A stretch of 64,000 nt of DNA, taken from Membranipora membranacea. Lineage: Eukaryota; Bryozoa; Gymnolaemata; Cheilostomatida; Membraniporidae. Positions within the stretch are counted from its first letter, which is position 1, and each line of letters starts with the position of its first letter. A program made the position numbers and the translations under genes. The stretch covers positions 22,232,283 through 22,296,282 of the forward strand of contig OU612066.1 in the NCBI GenBank assembly GCA_914767715.1, in the 5' to 3' direction. Of this stretch, positions 13,581 through 27,200 are shown piece after piece. Below the pieces are notes generated by a model. It was not told the origin of the DNA, did no database searches, and saw only the letters and a program-made list of their open reading frames with translations.

Positions 13581-16500
13581 ATCACTTAGATTTATTTATA
13601 GCTTTTGACAGAGAATAACAGAAACACAGCTTGTTCAGTCAGTCGCTATTTTCTGATTGTTGCGCTCAACCTTCAGTCATCATTGTGTTAAATGTTGTGT
13701 CATGGCGCATCTCCTTCAATTGTTGGCCATTAAGGATGGAAATCATTATTGTTCATTATTATACAAATTATCCTCTTGTTATGATTGTGATAGTAATAAT
13801 AACTAAATATATGACATCATACAACTGCAGCAAGGAGTTATATAAATAAACCATACTTTGTGATGCTAAACTTTTGACTTATGCAGTGAACAGTGATAAA
13901 AAAAAAAGTGTGTAAAATGTAGGTGATCGGTAGGGTGAGTGTGGAGGATTTGAAAGAACAATGACTCGAATTGTATGACCACACACGGATTTGGCTCTTC
14001 GGCTCTTCGGTATCCAGCTTGAATTTATAATCCTAATTAATAATTTTTTTTTACACTTACTACCACTAAAAAATCTCAATTTTTCAGTCTGTTGTAGGGA
14101 AGTTTCACCATTGTGAATTACAAATCAAAACTCCAACCATAAATTACAAATAATTAAAGAGATCTGGTGTCAGTTTTTTCGGGTGCGATGATACAAAATA
14201 CAGTAAGAAAATCCAACTTTCCTTCTCAGGACATTCCTCCAATATATTATTTCCTCACAAAACACCATCATCACAGAATCTTTGTTATCTTGTGCTAAAC
14301 AAGATCAGAAGTATAGTAGGGAATTCTATCAAACTGTGATCGCTGCTTGACTCAGTCGGATATGCATATACATCACAGCTGTGTATGCATATACATCACA
14401 GCTGTGTATGCATATACTCCGATATGTATATACATATACATATACACATACGTATATACAAATGATATATATATACACGTAGCTTTGATATGCATATACA
14501 TCACAGCTGTGTATGCATATACTCCGATATGTATATACATATACATATACACATACGTATATACAAATAATATATATATACACGTAGCTTTGATATGCAT
14601 ATACATCACAGCTGTGTATGCATATACTCCGATATGTATATACATATACACATACGTATATACAAATAATATATATATACATGTAGCTTTGATATGCATA
14701 TACATCACAGCTGTGTATGCATATACTCTGATATTCTATACATATACATATACATATACATTTGTACATATATATATATATATACACTTAGCTCGGATAT
14801 GCATATACAGCACAGCTGCTGTGCTCAAAAGCACAAACCTGCAATGTATGCTGGTCGGTGTGAGATAAAATGAGGCTAGTAGTATGAATAACGGCTATTT
14901 GTATAGAACCCAGTCTGAGCCACAAATCAACGTGTCTGGTCAGCCAGAGAAGACTTTTGAATTAATGAGCAGCAACAACCCCTTCGACAACGGCCAATTC
15001 GAAACGGTCAATTAAATGGAGTAACACTTGCAGGTGCGCTGCAGAATCTTGAGAATCTTGAGCTGTCTGGGGGTACCCGGATAGGTCAAAGCTGATTATT
15101 CCATAAATAGAGGTTACGATAATTATCTCTACAGAAAGAAATAATGTGTAAACATAATAAAAATAAGAGTAAATATAACTAATATTGACATGCAATGTGG
15201 ACGTCAGTTATTGCATTTATCATCTCTAAGAGCCCAGAATCTGCAGAAATAGTTTGGGCATAGAAAAGGCTGTAAGATTTGCATAACATTAATCTATGTG
15301 TCACAAAACCTAGCTTCATCATTACATATTATAGTTTGCATGTTCAACTTACAGCGCAGCCGCAGATCTATTCTACCTAATGTAATGACAAAACATTTTG
15401 CAGTAAACACTGACAACTAGCAAACCAAGATGAGCCTACTAGTTGTGTTCTGACACATCTAGGGATCACTTTGCAGAACTCAATGAAGATGGTGGTGTTT
15501 AGATCCGGCTTACCTAAAAAATAATAGTTATTACTTGCAGTAGGGGTTTTTCGCATAGCATAGTAGTGCTGACCGCTGAGGGTAAATGACTGTACTGTAT
15601 TTGTTTTTATTATTATAAGCTTATGATCCTAATTTATCTTAAAAGTTCTCGATCTAGGTTTTGCCTAAGGAGACAAATTATTTATACAATCTTGTGTGGA
15701 AAGGTCTTTACTTACATTCACCAATTTTTCTTGCGCTTAAGCAATAAGGAGCTGATATAACTCTAGACGTCCCTTGATTATATACATTATTTCATTGACG
15801 GAGATACAGTAAACTATTATGCCCTGCACAAAATAATCATGTCATATCTTGCATTTAAGTGTGACAGTATTAAATGCTATTAACTTGTCTAAGAAGTATT
15901 TTGAGTCCATGATCTGAACACCCTAACCTCGTCCTCATGGCATGTGGCTTGCGCCCTCCCTGCTTGCATAATATTATAATAGTTGTTAATCAAACATTGC
16001 TGTGTTATCCCCACCTGGATCATAAGAGGACAACTCTGAAATTAGTGATTTTTTCTGAGATCAAAAGGTCAATGATACCTGAATAGACATATGTTTTCGA
16101 CATCGATGATTGGCAATTTGAGAGATGGTGTCTATGTTTATGTGAAGAAAGTCCAAAGTTCATAAAACAAGTCTGTTAGCAGAGAAGATAAAATATACAG
16201 ACCCTTGCAAATAAATAGTCAGTCGGATATTAGATACCTGGATTCGTTTGCTTGATTGGAACATTTTTATTGACTGCTACAGCAAGGTAATGCCATAGTT
16301 ATTAATGTTTCAAATGCATTCTGTGAAACTATCATTAACATGCTATTGATTGAGAGACAACTAACTCAACTGGAAGTGGCTGAGGCGCTAGGAGTTGGTC
16401 AACTCTGAGTCTACTCTTTGCTTGGTCTGAGCAATGAGGGAGTTCATTCGATCATTTGTTAGTCTGAGACTCACTGATCACGGGCCCCTGGAATGTAGTC

Positions 16501-16750
16501 CCAGGGGCCCTTGTCACTGACTGATATCTATTCTATTGTAGCAAGGAGTAGTGTAGTACCTCAACTCAATCATCATTCTATCTTATTAAAGATATGATAT
16601 GATAGCTGGAATAGTAGATTCTTGTATGGGTGTATATAAAACATTAAATTGAAAGTAATTAATGAGTAGTGATGCTGGATCACCACATGACAAAATGTAA
16701 TTGGCTTGTTGTGCATATGACCTCCCTCTTATTCTTCCTGGAGGAGAGGG
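13581..16750. other. Long intergenic stretch, no gene recognised
   Basis: 13580-13860 aligns with the 5' flank of the other acidic gene copies (34.6-34.8 kb, 52.5-52.7 kb). The rest shows no paralogue in the window and no convincing exon. It contains the minisatellite at 14.35-14.83 kb and a GC-rich hairpin at 16482-16510 (GGGCCCCTGG / CCAGGGGCCC). Confidence 0.5.
14350..14830. repeat. ~105-bp minisatellite of palindromic units
   Basis: Five unit starts (gatatgcatatacatcac) are at 14359, 14487, 14592, 14691 and 14796, giving spacings of 128, 105, 99 and 105 bp. Each unit contains a palindromic core, tatgcatatac...gtatgcatata around cacagctgtg, and alternating TA/CA tracts. Long Ile/Tyr/Cys-rich frames on both strands are by-products of the repeat. 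Confidence 0.9.
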
Positions 16751-16840
16751 AGCTCATTGGTTGTGCAAATAAGTAAGAATGAACCGCTTCACTCATCCGT
16801 ATTCACCAAAAAAACACACCCAGTTGGTGTGGGTACGCCT

Positions 16841-16873
16841 AGGCCTATATATATAATATATATATATAGGCCT
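16841..16873. repeat. AT palindrome
   Basis: aggcctatatatat ... atatataggcct forms a self-complementary block of about 33 bp capped by AGGCCT at both ends. Confidence 0.75.
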
Positions 16874-18894
16874 GTATATATATTTGTCGCTTCTCACCGC
16901 TCCTCACCTATTTTTCATACGCTATTTTCTCACCAAACGAGCGCATGTTTGGCAAGTGACCACTTTAATGGGACACGTAATATCTGGACTGGCCCCACCA
17001 GATTCAAACCTAGCTATGTATTCGCAAAGTGGTATGCGGATATTGTTTGGGTGATGAGTAAACAGGGACTCCATGGTGCGGTGTGGACTGTGAATAGTAG
17101 GCCTATGACAGAAATTGCCCTCATCATCGTCGCTATACTAATATTCAAGCCTGTACCGTCACTACTATATGGCAATGGTCACGGAACCAATAGGCCAACC
17201 TAAGGCTGCAGTTTTTTCTTTCATTACCCTTTTTATATCATCCTTGAATCAATCTCAGGTTCTGAACTGATTTATTGTGACAGTCTGTTAGGTACCATGT
17301 GGGAAGATAAATCTTGTGGAGTCCTTCGATTTCTGTCTTCTCCTGCACCATTCAACAACTATATTATCCCGAGCCATGTTTCATCTCCTGTAGATGGCGT
17401 TGGCTTTTGGTAAGGCAGTGAGTTAGGCACTACAGGCTCGTATGTCTAATCTAACGGTGCCTGCAGACAGCACCAGTATACAGTACAGCAGCTCTATGGC
17501 TAATAACCACAGTCCCTCAGCTCTAAGAGATGACTGGCCTAAGCCTCACTTTTATATGGATAAGACGATGGAGATTCTCGATCATGATAATCTGGAGATG
17601 AGGAAAGAGATGAGAGAATTCTTACGTGATCCTGTCTTCACTCCAAAGTAAGACTTCAGGGGTAAAAGGTTTCAAACTCTGACTAGGAGCTGCAGCAGAG
17701 AGATTTAGTTGCACTCTGTAGTTACATATTGTCTGTCTTTGATAATATTTGATCATTTGCAGGAGTAAAGTTTGCACTAGTAAGAATTAACGAAATCTAG
17801 TCGTCTTCAAAATAGTTAAAATAAAGTTCAAAACAGTCAAAATAATGTTTCGCTAATACATACTCATCCAGGATATGCGATCAAAATATAAATTATGTTT
17901 GAATATTAATATTCTGTTTATAAACTCCAGGTTATATAGATTCTTCAATCAATATATAATTGTATAATTTTATGATTCAGGTACATCTCATCACTATATA
18001 ATGTTACTATGTAGATACTTCATATCACTGATAATATTATTATGTAGATATAAAATTCCACTAGAAGAGGAGAGGGAGGTAGCCTTACAAAGACTACAGA
18101 GAATCTGTGATGGCGGATTTATCTCTGTACTCAACTTTAATGACAATCCTCGTAAAATATTTGCTGCTCACGAGCTGGCAGCTGTGGTCGCCTCAGCTAT
18201 GGCTACAAATATGACTGTCCAGTTTGATCTGTTTGGTAGGTTCAACAGAGCGGTGGTTATACAGCTGTGACTGGGCGCTTTATATCCCAGTCTGATAATT
18301 ATCAGTACAGGTTTTTAGTATGAGTTTAACACATCAAGCTTCCTTGATTCACAATCAAAGTCCTTTAGCTTTGTGACTGAAAGTTTAAATTTTGTGTTTG
18401 TTATGTCAGAAGGTTAGTGAGTTTGTTGCTTGCTGGCCAAGTAGCAGAACTGTTCTACTATCACCATGCATTCCAAAATGAAATCACTTACAGAGAAATT
18501 CATTCATCGCTTGCTTTTACAACTAGCAATGCACAGCAAGCAGTTTATACATTAGTTTTCTGTTGTCAGCATGACAAGCACTGCACAGCCTTTGTCATGT
18601 AATGTTGTAATGGGATTCACTGCCCTTCTACTGTTAGTATCACAGAACCTGTTGCTGAATGAGGGAGATAAACTTGGGTTAATCGACTCATGAATTGAGG
18701 CGCAAGCATTGAATATTTCATGCCATGACCAGAATCTGTTTTTTTCTCACATTTCTTGCTCATATCATACCACACCATCTCATTGTGACCTTTCTTCTAT
18801 ATATTATTGCCAACTTCATATGATCTGTACCCAATTAACTCCCTCACAGTTCATTGCTGTATCATTATCATATACTAATAACTCATATTATCTA

Positions 18895-19110
18895 ATAGGA
18901 GGTAGATCAGTTGGTTAGAGTGCCGTCCCTTCAGCATGAAAATGTTGAAGGTCGTGGGTTCAAATCCCACTGCAGTCTATTGACTATTGGGGTTTGGTTG
19001 GCCCCCTGGTATTCCCACCTGCCTGCAAACAGAGAGCAAACGGGCGTAGATATTGCAGCCTAGCCCCTAAGGCAACTGGTATTTTGATGCCGATACTTCG
19101 GGACATGGCG
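18895..19110 (+). repeat. tRNA-derived SINE-like repeat
   Basis: A pol III A-box-like block (tagatcagttggttagag, 18903-18920) and a perfect B box (gggttcaaatccc, 18956-18968) lie at tRNA spacing. Between them, ccttcagcat-gaaa-atgttgaagg makes a 10-bp stem with a GAAA loop in place of a normal anticodon arm, so this is not a working tRNA. The downstream body (to about 19110) is unrelated to tRNA. It sits in an intron of the oxidase pseudogene. Confidence 0.6.
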
Positions 19111-21519
19111 TGTGATATGACATCTGATTTTACCATTTTAATCAACCATCTTCTATCTGAATATAACAGGGGTACAGTGTTAAAGCTTGGTACAGAGAGA
19201 CATCACAGTAAACTCCTCAAGGGAATCGATACTCTGGAGGATGTCGGCTGTTTTGGTCTGCCTGAGTTAGGATATGGTAGACAAAACTAAAACTAGATTT
19301 CAATAACATATGCTGCAAATTACTACTCTATGGATGAAACTCTTTTCTAATCCTGTAAATTGTTACGGAACCTCAATAACTAGTTACCCAAGTAATTTTC
19401 TGTAGTCCATTACCAAGCTTCTAAACATTTATATCCTCAAAGCTTCAATAATTCCAAACTTGAGTAATGCTGATTGTATCAATTTGTGTTAAAGTTTGTC
19501 ACTTGATATACAAGCAAGCCTCATATCCTGAGTCAGCACCTGGACTTTTATATGATAAGTGATGTACAATGGCAAGCTATAGATTTGGAGTTGCCTCCTA
19601 CTTGAGTAACTCTAACGAGTCCACTTCTTCTTTATTTAATAATCAGGTAATAATGCAGTGGAGATGGAGACTACAGCTATATATGATAAGAAGACGTCAG
19701 AGTGGATAATAAACAGTCCTACCACAGTGTCTCAAAAATACTGGATCACTAACGGAGCTGTACATGCTTAACATTGTGTGGTATTCGCCAGGTGTGTACC
19801 TCTACTTCTGAATAATATACTGGTCTATATATCAGAAACGTGTTAAATCTCCGGTTACAAGTGACATCAGTTTAATAGACCACAGGGTGGGTATCAATGT
19901 GTTTTGTGAACTGAACACCTCAGTAATAGTTTGTATATAACGTTTCTGATTCTATTTATAGTATAATTTTATTGGATCACGGATATCCACAAATATTTTG
20001 TTGACCATGTCTTTTTTGGATATCCGTAATACTGCATTGGAAGCTGATTTGATTCTGATGTTATCCAGGGGGGGGGGGGAGAGCCTCATGAAATACCTTG
20101 CCAAACTTTAATGATCAGAATTGATTAAGTACATCACTCTGTTATCCGATTTCCTATATTGCAGTGTATGTATTTTCTCACCCAGTCTGTATCATTATTG
20201 TCATTATGGTTATATTACGGTATATTTTATAACTTCCCTCCCACCATTCTGTATGATTATTGTTTGATATTATGATAGATTGATGGTAGATGGTAAAGAC
20301 AATGGTATACATGGTGTGGCAGTCCGAATCAGAGATGAACAACTTAAAACTATGCCGGGTAGGTCACTCCCCCCCCCCTCCTCTGACTTTTCCTCCAATC
20401 ATAGGATCATTATTCATGTTGATAATGGATATATTCTATCTAGATGAAGTTTGGAAACATTTAAACGTTTGTTTACTTAAATTATCCCGAGCTATATGGT
20501 AAAAGTATATGGGTTCTAAGATGAGGTGGATGTATAGTAAATATAGGAGACAAAATCTTTAAGGGACCACTTTGTCTTCATGTATAGTTCCTCTTTAGGG
20601 CGAGGATACATTTTTTGTATCGAATTCATTTATTTATGTATGATTCATATTTTAAGGTATTAGGGCGGATGATATGGGTTATAAGATGCAGCTTAATGGA
20701 GTAGATAACGCTAAACTCATATTTTACAATGTCCGAGTACCAAGAGAGAATCTGCTCAATAAGTTCTCCGATGCAGATGAGAATGGTGTATTCTCTTCTC
20801 CTATAGCTAGAGGCCGCGCCAGGTAAGAGCAGATACTACTATAAACTCACAGGTCGACTGTCACCAGAAAATAGTGTTATATTATATCCCAATATGTTAT
20901 AAAAATATATACTTTATTATTGCCGGTCAATAAACAGTTGCCGATGTTATAATTGATTGATGATCCCTCACACCATAAATTGTGCTGACACTTAATTCTC
21001 AGAGTAGTTTATTTTGAGATAGAGAGGGAGACAGCGTTACAATGATATCCCTGTAATATTGATATATTATTGATATTATGTTATATATATTAGATTATAT
21101 TACATATATTAGATATTCTTTTATTGATTATTGTGTTATTGATGCATTATTGATATATTACACCCTCTGCTGACAGCTGAGCTAATCTGTATGATGATGA
21201 CTTACTTAGTTATCTCCCCCTTGTAGGTTCCTGACAGTAGCTGATCAGCTCTTACCAGGATGTATATGTATAGCTTCTATGTCTCAAAGTGTGGGTAAGG
21301 CAGCATTAGCTATAGCTATGAGATACGCTGCTACAAGATTTACTGTTGGACCTACAGGAAAATCAGACAACTGTAAGTGTCCAAAATCTTTTCTCACTAA
21401 TATAATACCGTTACTCTAATCAGGCAGAAGACGGCAGCGAATATCAGGAGATAGTTACCATGTGTTGTGTTATTAAACCTCTGTGTGGCTGGAATGTAGA
21501 GAATGTCTCATCTGTCTCC

Positions 21520-21543
21520 AGAGAGAGAGAGAGAGAGAGAGAG
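21520..21543 (+). repeat. (GA)n microsatellite inside an oxidase exon
   Basis: The run of GA dinucleotides interrupts the conserved ECRE(R)CGGQGYL block: the ECRE codons end near 21503 and TGT of CGGQ begins at 21545. GAG/AGA codons at this site are the likely seed of the expansion. Confidence 0.8.
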
Positions 21544-21566
21544 ATGTGGAGGACAAGGTTATCTCA

Positions 21567-21634
21567 CTGCTAACAGATTCGGTAAGTATTGTCTTTGTCA
21601 TGACAAAGACAATACTTACCGAATCTGTTAGCAG
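21567..21634. repeat. Perfect 68-bp palindrome over an exon-intron junction
   Basis: 34 bases ending at 21600 (starting ctgctaacag) are followed immediately by their exact reverse complement ending at 21634. The left arm contains the end of the CGGQGYLTANRFG exon and the gtaagt donor, so the right arm is an inverted copy of a splice junction with no spacer. Confidence 0.95.
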
Positions 21635-23547
21635 CTTTGATCTGTGAACACTATGGGCTGGTACAAGCTGATTAGGTATACATTTGTCTCTACAGCATAG
21701 GGCCTGAATTTATTCACTTTCATAGGTACCTCAATTGGAAAACAATGATAACCATAATTTGGAATACTTTGGCCTCAGGAGAGATAGACTATTGCAGAAT
21801 GATCTGAGAATAACATGCACCACCAGATGAGACATAATATCAGTAATTTGGCCCTCGTTTGTTAAGCCAAAACAAGAGTATTCGCATTACGAAAAGCGTC
21901 ATACTACCTGATTTTACACATGATATTGTTGCACTTTATCCCAACTCGGAAAGACAGCCCTAACAATAGTGTTAGGCTAGGTAAAGATTATAAATATCTG
22001 CATACAAAAAGTGATGTGTAATAGGTATATGTTCTGTGGAGGTGGGAGAACACAGTTTCCCTTGCAAAAAGAAGCTTAATAATTTTTCTGGGTGAAGGGA
22101 GAAAAAAGGGAGACAGGGAGGGGATGGAAAAACCCCTAAAAACTGGGAGCCTTGTCAGGTATAATTTTCAGCGAGATATTACGTGAGTCAACTGCTGTTA
22201 TCACCTCTTGTACCACCTAATGGCTGACCCCAGCAACATCAAGCCACACCTATCTCATTGTTTCACTTCTAGCTCTCATTAAATTTTGAAGTTGATATAC
22301 ATACCTGGTTAATTTGATTTATGTTTTATTTTCAGCGATTAGGAATTCAGTGTGATATAAGATACTACAATAATGACCGTGTTAAGATCTGGCCATTCCA
22401 GTGCTCATCTGCATGACAGATTGTCTGTTACTACAACACTGCAATGCTCATATGCGATTTACAACTGCCAGGTATGTGGAATCACACAGTAGAGCAGTCA
22501 AACACCGCTAGAGACCCTGGTTTTGCAGTACAGCTGTTATTTATAATTTAGTGAATATTAACTCTAGTTAGAAGTTGTCATCCGATATTTTCAGAGATAA
22601 TATTTACCCGTGTGTTACCAATGCATGCTGACTATTCTGCTCATGTAGAAAGTAATACAGATGTTTTATTATAAGAACTCAATTCTTCTCTCAGAAAATC
22701 TGGACTGCTCACTAGCTTGAGTTTGATCTGCAAACACCTAGCAAACCAAAGATGTAAGCCTTAGTAACGTATCAGGTCGCCCTATTTCTATAATTATCCT
22801 CAAATATTCTGCAATATTTATAAGTTAGTCATGAGTTGTGCACTAATCAACCATAGTGATGGTGGTAATCAATAATTAGTGCCTATATTAAGACACACAC
22901 AAGGTGTATTATCACTAACCTAACCTGAGTAATCCCACCCTGCAATGCAACTTACCAAGTTCGAGTAAAAATCATCGTTCCTGGTGTTACACTGCTGTGT
23001 GCGATTCCATATTACTTGGTCTTCAACACATGTCTGGATTTGCAAACTACAGCAACCAACATAAAGTGACTCCATCTTTCACTCGAGATTTGAGCGGTAT
23101 GGTTGCTCAGTCTAAGAGGATGAAGTTATGAAGCCACATGAGAAGCTATCGGTTGTATCGTGTTCTCTCTCACAGACAGTGACCCCCCCCCCCCCCCCGT
23201 CCATCTTCCAATGAGTATGTATAGGAATCTTAGAATAAATGGATACTCTATAGATCAGACCCAGCTGAACAGCTGACAGCTTGAACTTTAAATTAATCAA
23301 TAATTAGTCAAGACTGAAGCCATAATAACTTGCTGAAAATTTGAATGTGTTCATACCCATAATTAATTGATCAGGCTGCGATTAAAGCATGCCGCGAAAA
23401 TAGGAGTAGGTTTGACACCAGCAGTATTAAGAACAGAGGTAGTCTGATCAAATGAGACTAAGGGATAAATAACTATTCTAACGGGGATTAAAGCAAAATG
23501 ACTGTATGTTAGAGATTTTAAACCGCAACATAGATAACCACTCTTAC
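21635..23547. other. Intergenic, no gene recognised
   Basis: An exon-like stretch at about 22336-22412 follows a good acceptor (attttcag), but no encoded frame matches the expected oxidase C-terminus. A poly-C run lies at about 23180-23198. Nothing else can be supported. Confidence 0.45.
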
Positions 23548-23708
23548 AGTTTTGTTTCGCTTATTTGACAGGCTATTAAGGTCAGGCCGTTTAACTTATT
23601 ACACAGCAGTCTGCAGAACTTGAACAAGGAAGTTAGGAACGAGCAGTGGAGATTTAGATAGAACTACACACAGAGAGTTTAGAGGACACAACTGTTGAGA
23701 AACAACCG
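23548..23708 (+). promoter_or_regulatory. Conserved 5' leader block of TRIM copy 2
   Basis: This block (cacagttttgtttcgctt ... cagtggagatttagatag) is shared with 37067-37236, 37402-37571, 38740-38894 and 53850-54011. In the other copies it ends ATATCAG|gtcagt, a good donor, and the next recognisable acceptor is that of the RING exon. It is probably the promoter-proximal non-coding first exon. Here the end reads caaccg|gtcagt. Confidence 0.6.
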
Positions 23709-24230
23709 GTCAGTAGTATGCTATGCAATACTATTCATCATTTAGTGCCAGATGTTAAAATTTTGAATACATGTATCCTAATGTTGTTTTACACAGGTCA
23801 AGCTCACAGTGGGCTTTCTACCAATAAAATCTGGTGTTATGACAACAGTTTTGCTGCAAGTGTGAATCAAAACAGTCCTCTCATTTTATTGTCTTGTTCG
23901 CTGCCCCATCCTAGATCAAATTTGATCTAGTTTGTTAGCGGTTGAGTTTTCCCCCTCTATTGACATGACTGTGTCCCTGGCAAAGTGGACTAAACTTGAT
24001 TTAGAGTCTAGACCCTTCCCTGGAAACAGTGATAAAGTTTTGACTGTAGTAAACAAAAGCCATTTCGATTCTAAGGAGGTTATGGATGGTGATGTGCGCC
24101 TCCCACAAATCTTTTACACCCTTTGGCAAGCAAACATACCTTTGGGAGGCAAGACAGGCTCGACTTGATATTTTAGTTCTAGGTATTGTTAGAGCAATAT
24201 TATTATGTTGATCGTTGGCTCATGTTTTAG

Positions 24231-27200
24231 GGCTCCACCAGGTAGCACAACATCACACAAGAGAAATGGCCGTCTCCGTAGCAGAGGATACAACCCACCT
24301 GGTAACATGTGGTAACTGCCTTGAAGAGAAGGGTTTATCCATAACCCAATGTTTTTACCCTGTATTCATGTCTGCTGTGAGACTTGTCTGAGGAGGCAAC
24401 TCAAGAAGACTGATGTAATCGAATGCAGAGTTAGTCAGTAAGTAACAGGGTCATTGAGCATCTTATATAACAGATTCCTCCAAAAACAACGGTCCAATAA
24501 CGCTCTGATTTAGATTCATTTCAACAACAACAATATTTCAGATTGTTGTCTATTTTCAAACAAATTCAGCTTAGGAAGATTGATAATTAACCCTATGGGT
24601 CTGTAGCTAACTGTGTAACATTCTTTTACCTAGTTTCGCTCTGCCCAAGATGGTTGGCCATGTAGTGTTTGTGGGATTAATGTTGGGATAGTTGAGGTGG
24701 GTGGTCTGGAGGGATAATGGTGGTGGATTGAGTGGCTTGATGGTCTAAGAGTGATCGGTGGCAGGATTGCGTTGGGCAGATGGGTAAGAGATGGTAATTC
24801 TTATAATATCCTCAACTTGCAATTGCAGTATTAATCCACTAATCAATATGATTTATGCACAAGTTGTTGTGACTTGTAGAAACAAGTTCAAAGTGGTGAT
24901 AGACAACCTTCCCTCAGTATTAGAGAATGTCCATCCAGCTACATACTGTGAGCCGCGTGAGAAAAATGGGAAACTCAAGATGACAGCCAACACTTACTGT
25001 CTGACCTGTGAACATAAGTACTGTGCTGCTCATCAGAAGGTAAATACTAATCGAGAACCTGTGGCTGTGTGTCTGTTAGGCAATTCTGAGAAGTAATCTT
25101 GCAATTTGAACGGCATTATAAGCGAGAGCTATGCTGTGTTTTTATATAATATACCGTGTAAGCTGTATAATTCGAATCCTGTTAATATGAAATTGCTGTT
25201 AATTCAGACACCTGAGGTTGGTCCCAGCCCAGCTCAGCCAATAGTTTGTACACCCTGTTAATTCTATGTTGTAATTGCGATTCGAAGTTGTGCTCTCTGA
25301 CCAAAGTAGAAAGTAACTCCATTTTCATAGATTTGCTTTTGCCAAATCAGACAAAGGAAGTGATCATGATTTTAGATTTAGCACTCGTTAACAAAGCTGT
25401 CGACCCTGCTTACCCAATTCAGCGGTTACTACAGTTCACTCAGTCATCAGTGTTCTATTTCTATTATAACTTGCATAGCACAACACTACAAAAAATAATT
25501 TCTTCATGTCGAGAAGAAAGTCTGTTTTATAAATACGCAACACATTCGTTGAACATTCCCGCGAGCTGGCATTTTAGTAATTAGAACAATTCATAATTAG
25601 AAACAATTTTTCGGGTCCGCTGGAGTCTGAATGAAGTGACTTATACTGTGATAAATAAATAACTCTGGTGATAGCTAAGTGTAAAGGGAGGAAGAAACCT
25701 TCACTATATGTAATAAATATTTGAATACTTGTGTCATTACAGCTTCACGTTGAGCTAAACTGGCATCATGAGACTTAGAATATAAAGGAGTACATGAGAT
25801 CGTCCTCCACAGTAGAGCGGCAGAAGTTCTGTGAGACCCACAAAGATCAAGTTATCTCCCTTGGCTGTTCATAGTGCTTGAAGGTTTACTGTGTCGAATG
25901 TGTGTCTTCTGTTGGCCTTTGCCAAAGTGGTGAGTGACATTTCAAACATGAGACCTGTGATATGTTAACCGTATCCCAAAAGAGCATTTGAGACATTGCA
26001 CCCTTCTGGGTTAGTTGTCTCCTCATTGAAACTGAGGAGGTAACTCCTTGTGCACTTATCAATATTTGTCAGGGGTGTATTTTTATTTTGTTTGGTTTAT
26101 TGCGAATTCATAGTGGAATGGAGTGCTTTTGCCTTAACACTACCGAAAAATTATCTTCCTATCAATTTTGATATAATGAATAGGTTAAATGAGAGGATTT
26201 TGAGCAAAGATTGGATTTTGCTAAAAACAACTTAGTAAAAGACCCTAGCATTGAAACCTAGACATACATGACCTACACCTAGATCTAGAGTGTTTTATAT
26301 CCTCTATCACAACCACCCTTAACAAACCAAGACGAAATCTGGTTTTTACTAAAAAAGCAAATTAGAACTTCTTGACTGAAAGAAATTGTCCAAACACGCT
26401 GTAGAAGCTTAGTTTGCAGCTCAGCGCTGATCAGTAGAAGGATGGCAAGAAGGGCAGAAGTGTTTGAGAACCTTGTCCTCAATTTTCAAGAATTCTCCAC
26501 CAATCCCGGAAACACTGTATAAGATCAATAAATATGAGCAATCCACCATATTCATGCCTTTATCCAATTACATTTATTTCCATTTCTATAACCCCTCTAG
26601 GCTCTAACCACAAGCTCATGTCTCTAAAAGAGCTCTCAGCTGAGGTGAAGAGATTACTGGAGCCTAAGAAGAAGGAATGTGAAGTGTTGTTTGATAAATG
26701 GTCAGCTGTGATGAAGGAGGCAGCGGTCACTCTGTCTAACTGTGATACAGAAACTGAGGAAGGAGTCAGACTTATTGATGACACTGAGATGAAACAGGTC
26801 GGTGATCACTGCCATATTGAGAAAATAATACAGATTATCTGTTAATTCAACACAAGAAGGTATTGCAAGAGAATACGAAACGTTATAGATGAATTGGTAA
26901 GGTAGCAAAGTTTTACCAACTAATTCAACTGAGTTACGCTTCAAGATATTTTATAGCTCAAACTTCAAAGTTGAAAAGCATCGAGGCATATAAACTGAAT
27001 TGGCTTGACCATGGACTTTATCAGCTCTCAGTTCCTTTGGGGCTTAAATACACATAATCTCAGTTTTAGTGAAGTTCTGTGGTCAACAAAATAGGCTGTG
27101 AACCTCATTAGTTTGTGTTTATATTTATAGATAAAATATATCGGAGAGAAATATGGACAGTTGAAGGAGGAATATATCACAAACAGGAGCAGCACAAAAG

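Larger units (their letters stand above)
17442..21581 (+). pseudogene. Acyl-CoA oxidase (peroxisomal, ACOX-like), decayed
   Basis: Recognisable exons: 17442-17647 (start ATG; DPVF motif), 18048-18235, 19170-19276 (LGTERHH, LPELGYG), 19647-19791 (NNAVEMETTA, QKYWITNGAVHA), 20279-20358 (GIHGVAVRIRDE), 20657-20822 (VRVPRENLLNKFSDAD), 21227-21372 ([20 protein letters not shown]) and a remnant ending at 21581 (ECRE...CGGQGYLTANRFG). The family catalyses the first, FAD-dependent step of peroxisomal beta-oxidation. Damage: an in-frame TAA at 19769-19771 where the family has Lys/Arg; a phase mismatch between the exons ending at 18235 and starting at 19170; the middle of the protein after VGPTGKSDN is missing, only about 100 bp separating it from the C-terminal remnant; and a GA microsatellite splits that remnant. 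The C-terminal ACOX domain was not found. Confidence 0.85.

Noticed and set aside
14329-14868. Long Ile/Tyr/Cys-rich frames on both strands
   Set aside because: They follow the minisatellite period and exist in several frames on both strands, so they come from the repeat.
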